Assembly (NCBI GenBank): GCA_021161165.1
Contig: JAGHBF010000126.1
Coordinates: forward strand, 1-15,897
DNA: 15,897 bases
Origin: Candidatus Aminicenantota bacterium
GTDB lineage: Bacteria > Acidobacteriota > Aminicenantia > S016-38
Reading direction: 5' to 3'
The number at the start of each line of letters is the position of its first letter. Position 1 is the stretch's first letter. Under the pieces are notes generated by a model that worked only from the letters and a program-made list of their open reading frames with translations, was not told the origin of the DNA and searched no databases. The position numbers and the translations under genes are program-made. Shown one piece after another: positions 5,218 to 13,533 of the stretch.

Positions 5218-7407
5218 TTATGCCAGTTTTTTTATTTCCATTTGAATTTTTATTGTAGTTCCCTCCCCCGGAGCTGAATCTACCTCAATTGTTCCCCACT
5301 CTTCAAAAAGTTTTTTTACTTCTGCCAGACCATAGCCCCTGTTTTTACCCTTGGTGGAGAAACCGGAGATAAACATGAGTTCTTTTGTGCTCTCGTCCAT
5401 TCCCTTGCCGTTGTCGTTTATTACCACAAGGAGATTGTAAAGATTTTCTTCAGCGCTTATGCTTATGGTTGGTTCTTCCCCGGCAGGGTTGTAATCTTCA
5501 AAAGCTTCAATGCTGTTTTGAAGGATAGCGTGAAATGCGTTCCTGAATTCAGTAAGCTTTTCAGGATAGAAGGTGCCAAAGGTAGTTGAAGAATGCTGAA
5601 TATCCACCTCTACCTTTATGCCCTTCTCTTCAGCCATTGGTAAGATTGATTTTATGGCTGGTTTAAGGGCATTTTCAATTACACTTCCTCTCATTGCCCT
5701 TATCATATTAGCGAGTTCCTCAATAGAGTCGTAAGCTTCCTGTATTTTTTGTTTAGTAACCTTACCAACGAGAAGCTTATGGAGGGATTTTTTTACTTTT
5801 TTAAAAGTTTCATCCCATTGCAGAGAAGCCTTTTTGAAATAAGGTTGAAAGCCTGTAAAATATTCAAGCAGGCGTTTAAATTCTTCTCGGTGTTGTTCAA
5901 ATGCAGGGATGAATTCCTTTTTATCCATGTTCAGGAGTCTCTTTAAAAGATGCAGTGCCTGATGGGAAAAATTACTTCCTGAAAGCTTTTCCATAACAAA
6001 GTCGGGAGGATTCCCTTTCTTTTTGAGTTTAAGGGAAAGTTTCACCAGAGAGTAGACAAGGATAGCGAAAATTAAAAAGGCAATAAAATAAGGAACTCCT
6101 TTTTTAATGTATGTCCAGATTATTATCTTTTTGAGAATTCTTCGGTGGGTTTTGAGAAATTCGGGCATTTTTTCGGGGGTTGAAAACTGTCCCACCTCCA
6201 TGGCTGCTTCACAGTACTCTATTGCCTTCCATATTTTAAGTTTTCGTTCAAGCTCAAGGGCTTTTCTGTAGTTAAACAGCATATTGTTAAGAGCCTCTCT
6301 TTTTTTCAAGAGCAAAAGAGATACCCATTTTGATCTTAACCTTTTGTTAGGCAGATTAGAGTAAGATATGCAGAGAAGGTCTTTGTCTCCATTACCGTCT
6401 ATGTCCTTGAAAATCGGTTTGTAAATGAAGGAGTTAGAGGGTGGAAAATCTATCGAATATCTCGTTTGGATATCGTTATAGAACACTTCAAAGAACTTAA
6501 GCTCTCCTGCCACTGCCAGGGACTTTTTCTCAATTCTAAAAGCCCTTGCTACCGGATAGTCAAACTCAAAATCGCTAATAACAGGGTTGCCATTGAGGTC
6601 ATAAACATAAAGGTGAGATTTTGTTTCCATCCTGGAGGATGTGAAATTGGTAAATACAAATACTCTATTGTTCCAGAAACCAAGGGCTGAAACCTTTTCT
6701 TTAAATTTTTTTGACCAGATTTTCCTGGTGGTTCTCCAGTCGAACAGAGAAACTTCAAATTTCTTTCCCTTTGTGGAGGAGAGAGTAATTACAAGCCCTC
6801 TGTCTTTATCAATGTCAAAGAGGTTTCTTCTTTTGAGTTCACTGTAAATAGAATAATCAGTAATGGTGCCACCCAGTTTAAAGCTTTTTGGAGCAACGTT
6901 ATCTTCCAGAGAATAAAGGATTTCTTTCGTGAGAATTAGAAGGGTTCCGTCAATTAATTGCTGATCAAGGGGAGGGGATTTTAAAGAATAGGATTTTTTC
7001 CTTTTACCATCAAAGACTATGAGAGATTTTTGAGTGAGAATGTATAGTTTTTTTTCTCCTTCCAGCATTGATACCGGTTCAACAACAGAGGAGATTTTTT
7101 CCTCTGATATTGAATACAGACCATCTTTGCAAAGTACAAATAAATTATCATTTAAAGCACCCAGGTCAATTACAGGACAATGAAGTTCTTTATACGGTTG
7201 AAGATATGGAATTTTGAAATTCACCCTGTAAATTGTTCCATCCGGTGACCCTGCAAATATTTTTCCGTTTATTGCAGTTATCCCGGAAAGGTCTTTTTCC
7301 GAAATCCATTCCTTTGTTTCAAATGGTTTTATTGCTATCTGGGATTTAATAAAAATTCCCATTAAAAAGAGAAATGAAAATTTAGTCAATAATTTTGTAT
7401 GTTTCAA
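5218..7407 (-). CDS. Sensor histidine kinase with extracytoplasmic beta-propeller domain
   Basis: I choose the TTG at 7407 (729 residues), since AGGGAG lies at the right distance upstream and the protein then begins with a basic, hydrophobic signal-anchor (KHTKLLTKFSFLFLMGIFI). A GTG at 7437 would add 10 residues. Residues 30-370 are beta-rich propeller-like repeats with a calcium-type motif DIDGNGDKD (about 335-343). A helical stalk and one membrane segment follow (GVPYFIAFLIFAILVYSLV, about 437-455). The cytoplasmic part ends in a HATPase_c domain with N box (ILQNSIEAF), G1 DNGKGM, F box FSTKG and G2 GYGLAEVKK. No standard H box (HELRNPL type) is obvious; SHQALHLLKRL near 481 is a weak candidate. 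It overlaps the upstream propeller gene by 26 bp and precedes the sigma-54 regulator, so it should phosphorylate that regulator in response to a periplasmic cue. Confidence 0.88.
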   Translation of the reverse strand: MKHTKLLTKFSFLFLMGIFIKSQIAIKPFETKEWISEKDLSGITAINGKIFAGSPDGTIYRVNFKIPYLQPYKELHCPVIDLGALNDNLFVLCKDGLYSISEEKISSVVEPVSMLEGEKKLYILTQKSLIVFDGKRKKSYSLKSPPLDQQLIDGTLLILTKEILYSLEDNVAPKSFKLGGTITDYSIYSELKRRNLFDIDKDRGLVITLSSTKGKKFEVSLFDWRTTRKIWSKKFKEKVSALGFWNNRVFVFTNFTSSRMETKSHLYVYDLNGNPVISDFEFDYPVARAFRIEKKSLAVAGELKFFEVFYNDIQTRYSIDFPPSNSFIYKPIFKDIDGNGDKDLLCISYSNLPNKRLRSKWVSLLLLKKREALNNMLFNYRKALELERKLKIWKAIEYCEAAMEVGQFSTPEKMPEFLKTHRRILKKIIIWTYIKKGVPYFIAFLIFAILVYSLVKLSLKLKKKGNPPDFVMEKLSGSNFSHQALHLLKRLLNMDKKEFIPAFEQHREEFKRLLEYFTGFQPYFKKASLQWDETFKKVKKSLHKLLVGKVTKQKIQEAYDSIEELANMIRAMRGSVIENALKPAIKSILPMAEEKGIKVEVDIQHSSTTFGTFYPEKLTEFRNAFHAILQNSIEAFEDYNPAGEEPTISISAEENLYNLLVVINDNGKGMDESTKELMFISGFSTKGKNRGYGLAEVKKLFEEWGTIEVDSAPGEGTTIKIQMEIKKLA

Positions 7408-8638
7408 TTTTATCTCCCTTGATAAAACTAAGAACACCTTTTTTGTAGTCTACGACGGGGACAACATGTGGTTCTTTTTCCGGATTAAATTTTTTAAGTA
7501 AGAGTAACCTTCCTTTAAGGTCCAGAACTTTAAATTCCTTTAAAAAGTACTGGATAGTTCCAGTGTGTCTGGGGTCATTATAAATTTTTATTACGGTGTA
7601 AAGGATAAAGACTTTATTTTTTTTGATTGTTATGAAATTTATTAATAGCCTTACGTCATGTTTAACATCTGCATAGTGGTAAAACTTTTTTATGTTCAGA
7701 AGTTTAAACCTCGCTGCGATTTTAAGATTTTCGTCCAGAAGGATAAATGTTCCATCCCTGAGTATAATGGGGAAATAAGGTTTTTTATGAATTTTAACTC
7801 TCCATAGGTAGAAATTTAAATTTATATCTGCAAAGCTTTCCTTGAATGTGATTTCCCTGACAGGCTTCCATCTAAGGGTATCAAATAAAATCACCCCGGA
7901 TTTTTTCCTGTCTTTTTCGAAATATTCTGTGTAGCTTACCCAGATAAGGTTTTCCTTTTTCTGAAGGAAGTAAGGGTTTATATATTTCCCGTATATTCTG
8001 TACGAAGCAATGATTTTTCCTGTATGTCCCAGTAAATAAATCCCCCCATATATGTCGGCAAAACCATTTCTTACGAAATAATTGTGTGGGGCTAAACCAA
8101 GGATTATTATTCCATTATCAGAGGAGATAACAAAATTTGGTTCCACTCCTGCGGGAAAAGAGTTTATCTTTATAAGCTGATTTCCTTTTAATCTGTAAAT
8201 ATCAATGCGTTTTATAACCCCTGTCTTTTCTATAAAAGCTTTTCTCACCAGGAAATAAGGAGTGCCAAGGAATCTGGTCATATAGATGTTATAGAGGAAA
8301 TCAATAAGCTCATTGTTCAGGCGATAAATTCCCTTACATTGACCTGTTTTAAGGTCGTAAACAAATAAAAAAGGACCCCTTCTTACAAATGCATGTTTTC
8401 CTCGAATTCTTATTCTTCCACCTTCGCCTCTTATGGTCCAGAGAATATTGCCCTTAGCATCAATGACAATTATCGAGGATGAAAACATTGATACAGTGTA
8501 ATTTTTTATCCGCATACCTGAGGTTATGAAATAGTATTTTGAGAGGTTCAATTTTAAAGGTTTCCTGCCTATCAGCTTTAGATCGAAGGGAAAAATTAAA
8601 ACTGATAAAAAAAGGGTAAGCCCAATTTTTCTAATCAT
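7382..8638 (-). CDS. Secreted beta-propeller-like protein of unknown function
   Basis: This is 418 residues with no family I can name. The N-terminus MIRKIGLTLFLSVLIFPF is a signal peptide or anchor, so the protein should act outside the cytoplasm. The rest is rich in beta strands, with recurring blocks that look like PQQ/six-bladed propeller blades: IIVIDAKGNILWTI, FLFVYDLKTGQCKG, GGIYLLGHTGKIIASY, GVILFDTLRWKPVREI, GTFILLDENLKIAARF and FKVLDLKGRLLLL. It is lysine-rich and basic. It is the first gene of the kinase/regulator operon and overlaps the kinase start, so a role as co-receptor or ligand-binding partner of the kinase's own propeller is a reasonable inference. A TATAAT box lies 7 nt before its ATG and there is no Shine-Dalgarno. 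Confidence 0.75.
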   Translation of the reverse strand: MIRKIGLTLFLSVLIFPFDLKLIGRKPLKLNLSKYYFITSGMRIKNYTVSMFSSSIIVIDAKGNILWTIRGEGGRIRIRGKHAFVRRGPFLFVYDLKTGQCKGIYRLNNELIDFLYNIYMTRFLGTPYFLVRKAFIEKTGVIKRIDIYRLKGNQLIKINSFPAGVEPNFVISSDNGIIILGLAPHNYFVRNGFADIYGGIYLLGHTGKIIASYRIYGKYINPYFLQKKENLIWVSYTEYFEKDRKKSGVILFDTLRWKPVREITFKESFADINLNFYLWRVKIHKKPYFPIILRDGTFILLDENLKIAARFKLLNIKKFYHYADVKHDVRLLINFITIKKNKVFILYTVIKIYNDPRHTGTIQYFLKEFKVLDLKGRLLLLKKFNPEKEPHVVPVVDYKKGVLSFIKGDKIETYKIID

Positions 8639-8645
8639 GAAAAAA

Positions 8646-8651
8646 ATTATA
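8646..8651 (-). promoter_or_regulatory. -10 box for the propeller/kinase/regulator operon, leaderless arrangement
   Basis: A perfect TATAAT on the minus strand is separated from the ATG at 8638 by seven bases (TTTTTTC), which puts the predicted start of transcription at or next to the start codon. No Shine-Dalgarno is present. A TTGACT at 8679-8674 is 22 bp upstream, too far for a normal -35, and the surrounding DNA is nearly pure A/T, so the -10 call is less secure than for lnt. Confidence 0.4.
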
Positions 8652-8678
8652 TAAAAAAATAATATAAAAAAACAGTCA

Positions 8679-8714
8679 AAAAAGGATAAGGACTGCCCTC
8701 TTTATGGGCAGCCC
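8679..8714 (-). terminator. Intrinsic terminator of the HU gene
   Basis: On the minus strand GGGCTGCCC pairs with GGGCAGTCC around a 7-base loop (arms 8714-8706 and 8698-8690), a 9-bp stem with one G-U pair. It is followed by TTATCCTTTTTT. The plus-strand version has an A-C mismatch, so the leftward direction is the natural one, although a T6 run also follows it on the plus strand. It separates HU from the propeller operon. Confidence 0.75.
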
Positions 8715-8724
8715 TTTTTTGTTC

Positions 8725-9018
8725 TTACTTTGCTACTCTTTCTTTCAGGGTTTTGCCTGGTCTAAAAACAACATAATTCTTCGCAGGGATCTTGATTGTT
8801 TTTCCTGTTGCTGGATTTCTACCTTCCCTTGCTTTGCGATGACGGGTCATAAAAGTTCCAAAACCAGGAATAATTACTTTTCTGCCCGCATCAAGTTCTG
8901 TAGCGATGATCCCTTTACCTGGATTTGCATCAAAAATAGCATTCACAACCTCAAGAGCTTTTGCCTGTGAAATTCCAGTTTTTTTTGCAAGTTTTTTTGC
9001 AAGTTCAGTCTTTGTCAT
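8725..9018 (-). CDS. HU/IHF-family DNA-binding protein
   Basis: A 97-residue nucleoid protein that bends DNA as a dimer. The start is the ATG at 9018, preceded by AGGAGG at a proper distance; a TTG at 9033 would place the ribosome site inside the gene. The full family signature is present in GFGTFMTRHRKAREGRNPATG, followed by KTIKIPAKNYVVFRPGKTLKE. The N-terminal helices (TKTELAKKLAKKTGISQAKA) form the dimer body. Sequence alone makes HU more likely than an IHF subunit, but the boundary is not sharp. It is a single-gene unit with its own promoter and terminator. It could supply the DNA bending expected at the sigma-54 control region 5 kb away, though it must act genome-wide. Confidence 0.95.
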   Translation of the reverse strand: MTKTELAKKLAKKTGISQAKALEVVNAIFDANPGKGIIATELDAGRKVIIPGFGTFMTRHRKAREGRNPATGKTIKIPAKNYVVFRPGKTLKERVAK

Positions 9019-9045
9019 AGATAACCTCCTCAATTTTATATTTAT

Positions 9046-9074
9046 ATACTAAGTACAAAATTCATTGCTGTCAA
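9046..9074 (-). promoter_or_regulatory. Promoter of the HU gene
   Basis: Minus-strand TTGACA (9074-9069), a 17-bp spacer and TAGTAT (9051-9046). The predicted start near 9039 gives a leader of about 20 nt that contains the AGGAGG ribosome site. The -35 box lies in one arm of an imperfect inverted repeat (9068-9089). Confidence 0.7.
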
Positions 9075-9090
9075 GAAAAAACCTGACAAA

Positions 9091-12000
9091 TTAAATCTCC
9101 TTGAGAAGTTCCTTAACTGCTACTTCAAGCTGAACATCCTTTCCCTTAGCTTCGCTTCCCAAAGGATATTCAACCCTTATATGTGGCGGACAACCGTGTC
9201 CTTCCATGTTTGTCATTGTGCCGTCATTGACATACCATCCCCGGAAAGGAACCCTTACCCTTGAACCGTCTATAAGCATCTGTGCTCCGGTGGAGATAAC
9301 AGAGCCGTTTGTTTGCTCACCCACGATTTTTCCCCTCTTTAGAGTTCTGATAGACCAGGAAAATATTTCTGCGTTGGAATATGACCTTTCATTTGCAAGA
9401 ACAATGATGGGTTTTGTCCACGCGTAAAAAATTCTTCTTCCCTGTGGATAACCTGGTCCTCCATCCCTCGGTATTGTGATAGCGTGATTTTTAACCATGA
9501 GTGAAGTAAGAAGGTAATCCGTGGTCCATCCACCAGGGTTGTTCCTTACATCAATAACGAGACCATCTTTTCCATGAGCTGCTGCATATAACTCCTCTAT
9601 AAACTGATCGAAACTTGTTAAGCCCATTGCTCTTATATGGATGTAGCCGAGTTTTCCTCCGGAGAGTTTTTCAACCAGCGACCTTCTGTAATTAACCCAC
9701 GCCTGATAAATCAGGTCTGTTTGATCTCTTTCAGGAATGGTCTTTATTCGCACCAGTTTTTCTTCTTTACCTCTTTTTACTCTAAGTAGAACTTCTTCCT
9801 TGTCAAGAAGTAGTTTATAGATATTATTGTTGGAGGTGGGAATGCCATTTATTTCAAGAATAATGTCGCCTTCCATTAATTTTGATTGTGGATAGGAAGC
9901 AGGAGAACCTGGAAGAACTTTTTTAATAAGAGCTCCATGTTTTACAGGAATTAAAATTACGCCCAGCTCTCTTCCTGTTTCTATGGATTTTTTGTATGGA
10001 GGATAACAATTAGTATGTGATGCTTTTATATGTCCCTGCATCAAATTGAATAGATAGCAGAATTCCGCCGGGGTGGAGACTTCTTTAAAGTAAGGTATAA
10101 ATTTCTCTTTCAAGCCCTTCCAGTCAGCTCCATGCATTTTTGGGTCATAGAAATAGTCTCTGAGAGTTCTCCATGCCTCATCAAATTTTTCAAGGTTTTC
10201 CCTGACAATGTTTATGTAAATCTTTGCAGAGAAGGAAACTGGTTTGACCTTTTTAGATTTGACATCCAGGTAACTTATTTTTCCTCCTCTTTCGAGGAAA
10301 AATAGTTTCGTCCTTTTATCGTCCCATTTTAAACTTCCTGAAATAGTCCTGCCCTTCGTTATTCTTTTTATGTCGCCTTTAACTCTATCATAGGAAAATA
10401 TATCTTCCCCTTCTCTTGTGTTTGAAAGGAAATAGATTGTTTTGCCGTCCTTTGATATGGCTAATTCCTGTTCCGATGAGGGGAAATCAGTTATTCTTCT
10501 AAGCCTTTTTCTTATACCTTCAAAGTCTATTTTTACGCTTGGTGTTTTCTGTTTTTCTTTGCTGCTTCCTTCGTAATATTCTTCCCAGTCCTCCCGGGTT
10601 TTGTAATCGTCCTTTTTTGTAAGGTAGAAAAACCATGGGTCCTGATTTCTCATAATCCTTGCGGAGATAAAGGCAAAGAAAAGTCCATCTGGAGACCATA
10701 TTCCATTGAAGTCTTCGTATGGATGAACAGTTACGTTTATAGGTTTTGCATTCTTTTCTTTTAAATTGAGGAAGTAAATCTCTCTATTGAAATTATTGTC
10801 GTCTCTTGAGAATGAAATCCAGTTACCGTCCGGTGAAAATTTTACGTCACTTATATTCCAGAAAGAGGATAATAATTTCTGATTTTTCCCATCTGCATCG
10901 CTTAACCACAGATTACCTTTTCCTCGTATGAATGCAAGCTTTTTTCCGTCAGGGGAGATAACAGGGGACCATTCTTCTTCAGGTGTTCCTATTACGAGTT
11001 TTTCTTTAATGTTTAGGCTTCTTGTGAATTTTTCTCCATCATCTGCGTAGGCGTAAAAAATGTCTCTGTTTCCGTTTCTATCGGAAACAAAATATATCTT
11101 TTTTCCATCAGGTGACCAGACGGGGTTGCTTTCTCTGAAAGGTGTATTTGTTATGTTATTCGCATGGCCACCGCTTGTTTTTACCACAAAAAGGTCTCCA
11201 TGTGCTATAAATGCTACTTCTTTACCGTCGGGAGATGGTGCTATTTCTTCTACTTTTCCTTTAATAACATCAGGAACTATATTTCCTTCGGGAATGTCTC
11301 CTGATGCCTGAAACTCTATCTTTTCTGGCCTTCTTCCCTCCCTCATTCTGTATAGCCATGCTTTGTGTTCAAAAACGATGACACCATTTTTCGATATAGA
11401 AGGGTGGAGAATTTCCTCTTTTAAAGAAGTCAATTTTACGAGCCTGCCTGTTTTTAGGTTTTTCTTCCAGAGGTTGAATACTCCGTCTCTGTCTGAAACG
11501 AAGTAAATCCATTCCCCATTATGGGACCATTGGGGCCATTTATCGTTTCCTCTGTAGGAGGTAAATTTTATGTACTTGTCAGCTTTTATATCGTAAATAA
11601 CTATGTCGAGATTTGCAGAGCCTTTGTATCCTTTTTTCCATTCCTCTGAGGAACCATAGTTGAAGGCAATAAGATTGCCGTCTGGAGAGAATTTACCAAA
11701 TCTGGATATTTCGTTTAATACAGAAACCGGAGTTCCGCCCTTTATTGATACTTTGTAAAGATTGTAATTTGCATAATGATAGCTCAAATCCCTGTTCGAG
11801 AAGAAAAGAACATATTTCCCGTCAGGACTCCAGTCTGTCACATAATCCCTGCTGTGTCTGTAGGTCAGTCTTATGGGGATGCCGCCGCTGGCTTTTATTA
11901 TAAAAACATCGTAAGAACCAAACCTGTTGGATGAAAAGGCTATCCATTTCCCGTCGGGAGACCATACAGGCATTATTTCGTCAGCAGGAGAGGCTGTAAG

Positions 12001-12156
12001 TCTTATTGCTTCTCCTCCGTTTGTTTTTACCTTCCATATGTCCCCTTGATAACTGAAAGCCACCCATTCTCCATCTCTTGAGATGCTGGGATAGCTTGGT
12101 ATTCCAAGGGCCAGTATAAGGGGTAATAAAATAAAGAATAATAACAACTTTCTCAT
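9091..12156 (-). CDS. Secreted tricorn-type protease (beta-propellers, PDZ, S41 peptidase)
   Basis: 1021 residues. A signal peptide (MRKLLLFFILLPLILALG) predicts export, unlike the cytoplasmic archaeal tricorn. Residues 20-300 and 300-640 are two propellers built from TolB/PD40-type blades with repeated WSPDGK-like motifs (for example 65-70, 109-114, 347-352, 487-492). A helical core follows, with the tricorn-type Ser-His pair S713-H714 in IKASHTNCYPP. A PDZ domain lies at about 725-800 (LGVILIPV...EGDIILEINGIP). The S41 domain contains DVRNNPGGWTTDYL (869-882), the likely nucleophile S927 in ERSYSNAEIF, and NMEGHGCPPHI near the end. The enzyme should degrade peptides in the periplasm or outside. 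The start has a strong GGAGGG. It is divergent from purD. All key residues look intact, so it should be active. Confidence 0.92.
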   Translation of the reverse strand: MRKLLLFFILLPLILALGIPSYPSISRDGEWVAFSYQGDIWKVKTNGGEAIRLTASPADEIMPVWSPDGKWIAFSSNRFGSYDVFIIKASGGIPIRLTYRHSRDYVTDWSPDGKYVLFFSNRDLSYHYANYNLYKVSIKGGTPVSVLNEISRFGKFSPDGNLIAFNYGSSEEWKKGYKGSANLDIVIYDIKADKYIKFTSYRGNDKWPQWSHNGEWIYFVSDRDGVFNLWKKNLKTGRLVKLTSLKEEILHPSISKNGVIVFEHKAWLYRMREGRRPEKIEFQASGDIPEGNIVPDVIKGKVEEIAPSPDGKEVAFIAHGDLFVVKTSGGHANNITNTPFRESNPVWSPDGKKIYFVSDRNGNRDIFYAYADDGEKFTRSLNIKEKLVIGTPEEEWSPVISPDGKKLAFIRGKGNLWLSDADGKNQKLLSSFWNISDVKFSPDGNWISFSRDDNNFNREIYFLNLKEKNAKPINVTVHPYEDFNGIWSPDGLFFAFISARIMRNQDPWFFYLTKKDDYKTREDWEEYYEGSSKEKQKTPSVKIDFEGIRKRLRRITDFPSSEQELAISKDGKTIYFLSNTREGEDIFSYDRVKGDIKRITKGRTISGSLKWDDKRTKLFFLERGGKISYLDVKSKKVKPVSFSAKIYINIVRENLEKFDEAWRTLRDYFYDPKMHGADWKGLKEKFIPYFKEVSTPAEFCYLFNLMQGHIKASHTNCYPPYKKSIETGRELGVILIPVKHGALIKKVLPGSPASYPQSKLMEGDIILEINGIPTSNNNIYKLLLDKEEVLLRVKRGKEEKLVRIKTIPERDQTDLIYQAWVNYRRSLVEKLSGGKLGYIHIRAMGLTSFDQFIEELYAAAHGKDGLVIDVRNNPGGWTTDYLLTSLMVKNHAITIPRDGGPGYPQGRRIFYAWTKPIIVLANERSYSNAEIFSWSIRTLKRGKIVGEQTNGSVISTGAQMLIDGSRVRVPFRGWYVNDGTMTNMEGHGCPPHIRVEYPLGSEAKGKDVQLEVAVKELLKEI

Positions 12157-12182
12157 TTTGCCCTCCTTTTTTCTCTATTTAG

Positions 12183-12211
12183 TTTATACGATTTTTTCAG
12201 ATTCATGAAAT
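12183..12211 (-). promoter_or_regulatory. Possible promoter of the tricorn-like protease gene
   Basis: Minus-strand TATAAA (12188-12183), a 17-bp spacer and ATTTCA (12211-12206), which has only three of six consensus bases. The predicted leader of about 20 nt contains AAAGGAGGG in front of the ATG. Its -35 would lie back to back with that of purD. Confidence 0.35.
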
Positions 12212-12219
12212 AACATTGG

Positions 12220-12249
12220 TGGACTTTTTTTATCCATGCCTGATATAAT
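12220..12249 (+). promoter_or_regulatory. Promoter of the purD-purE-mtaB operon
   Basis: A perfect extended -10, TGATATAAT (TATAAT at 12244-12249), with a weaker TGGACT 18 bp upstream. Transcription should begin near 12256, leaving about 18 nt of leader with AAAGGAGGT ending six bases before the ATG. The leader is too short for a riboswitch or attenuator. Confidence 0.6.
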
Positions 12250-12273
12250 TTAAATACCTTAAAGGAGGTATAA

Positions 12274-13533
12274 ATGAAGGTACTTGTGGTTGGGGCGGGG
12301 GGAAGAGAGCATGCTCTCGTATGGAAAATAATTCAATCTCCAAAGGTGGAAAAAGTTTATGTGGCTCCGGGAAATGGGGGTATGAAGGAAGCCGAAAGGG
12401 TCAATATCCCTGTACACGAAATAGTTTCTCTTGCGGATTTTGCTGAGAAGGAAAAAATAGACCTTACAGTTGTAGGTCCTGAAGTTCCTCTTTCTCTTGG
12501 AATAGTGGATGAGTTTAAGAAGAGGGGACTTAAAATTTTTGGGCCTGAAAAAATAGCGGCAGAACTTGAGGCAAGCAAAGTTTTTGCCAAAGAATTTATG
12601 AAAAGACACGTAATTCCTACAGCTGAATTTGATGTGATAACAGATTATGTTGAGGGGGAGAAAATAGTAAAGAGTGGTAAATATGGGTTTCCTGTGGTTA
12701 TAAAAACCGATGGTCTTGCAGCCGGGAAGGGTAGTTTTGTATGCGAAACCCAGCAGGAAGCGTTGAATGCACTTGATTTGATAATTAATAAAAGGAAATT
12801 TGCCTTAGCAGGCGATAGGGTAGTAATAGAAAAATTTCTGCCAGGTAAGGAAATTTCTTTTACAGTCATTACAGATGGTACCAATATACTTCCAATGGTT
12901 ACCTCCCTTGACCATAAGAGGGCCTTTGATGGGAACAAAGGGCCCAATACAGGTGGTATGGGAGCGATATCACCATGCCCGTACGTAAATACTGAGATTT
13001 ACAGGAGGATTATAGATACGATAATTAAACCTGCTATTTCCGGAATGCTATATGAAGGGAGAAAATTTACAGGAGTTTTATATGCAGGGTTAATGCTGAC
13101 AGAGGTTGGGCCTATGGTTCTTGAATTCAATGTGAGGTTCGGAGACCCTGAAAGCCAGGCAATTCTCTTAAGACTGGAAAGTGACCTCGTAGACATTTTA
13201 GAAGGAGCTATTAACGGATTCAGTCCTGGATTAAAACCAGTGTGGGATAAGAAACCATCAGTGGTTGTCGTTCTCGCATCCGGTGGATATCCAGGTTCAT
13301 ATGAAAAAGGCAAGGAAATAAAGGGTCTGGATAATCTTCCTGATGATGTAGTGGTCTTTCATGCTGGGACAGAGTACAAAGATGGGAAATACTTTACAGC
13401 AGGTGGCAGAGTGCTTAATGTAGCTGCAAAAGGAGAGACACTTTCTGAGGCAAGAGAAAAAGTGTATGCTGCCATAGAAAAAATACACTTTGATAAAATG
13501 CATTTTAGAAGGGATATAGGAGTTGGAAAATGA
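12274..13533 (+). CDS. purD: Phosphoribosylamine--glycine ligase (GAR synthetase)
   Basis: It catalyses the ATP-dependent joining of phosphoribosylamine and glycine, the second step of purine synthesis, in the cytoplasm. The product is 419 residues, normal for the family. Visible motifs are the N-terminal dinucleotide-like VLVVGAGGREHAL (3-15), the ATP-grasp segment KTDGLAAGKG (144-153), GPNTGGMGAISP (223-234) and the signature NVRFGDPESQ (286-295). The ATG has a strong AAAGGAGGT. The stop overlaps the purE start (ATGA), so the two are translationally coupled. Confidence 0.97.
   Translation: MKVLVVGAGGREHALVWKIIQSPKVEKVYVAPGNGGMKEAERVNIPVHEIVSLADFAEKEKIDLTVVGPEVPLSLGIVDEFKKRGLKIFGPEKIAAELEASKVFAKEFMKRHVIPTAEFDVITDYVEGEKIVKSGKYGFPVVIKTDGLAAGKGSFVCETQQEALNALDLIINKRKFALAGDRVVIEKFLPGKEISFTVITDGTNILPMVTSLDHKRAFDGNKGPNTGGMGAISPCPYVNTEIYRRIIDTIIKPAISGMLYEGRKFTGVLYAGLMLTEVGPMVLEFNVRFGDPESQAILLRLESDLVDILEGAINGFSPGLKPVWDKKPSVVVVLASGGYPGSYEKGKEIKGLDNLPDDVVVFHAGTEYKDGKYFTAGGRVLNVAAKGETLSEAREKVYAAIEKIHFDKMHFRRDIGVGK

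Noticed and set aside
8690..8714. Terminator acting on the plus strand
   Set aside because: A T6 run does follow on the plus strand, but the stem there has an A-C mismatch and no plus-strand gene lies upstream within 5 kb; the HU gene on the minus strand is the natural user.
12250..12273. Purine riboswitch or attenuator ahead of purD
   Set aside because: The predicted leader is only about 18 nt and holds just the ribosome-binding site.
12259..12609. Minus-strand reading frames overlapping purD
   Set aside because: They lie opposite well-conserved purD motifs and show no protein-like features of their own.
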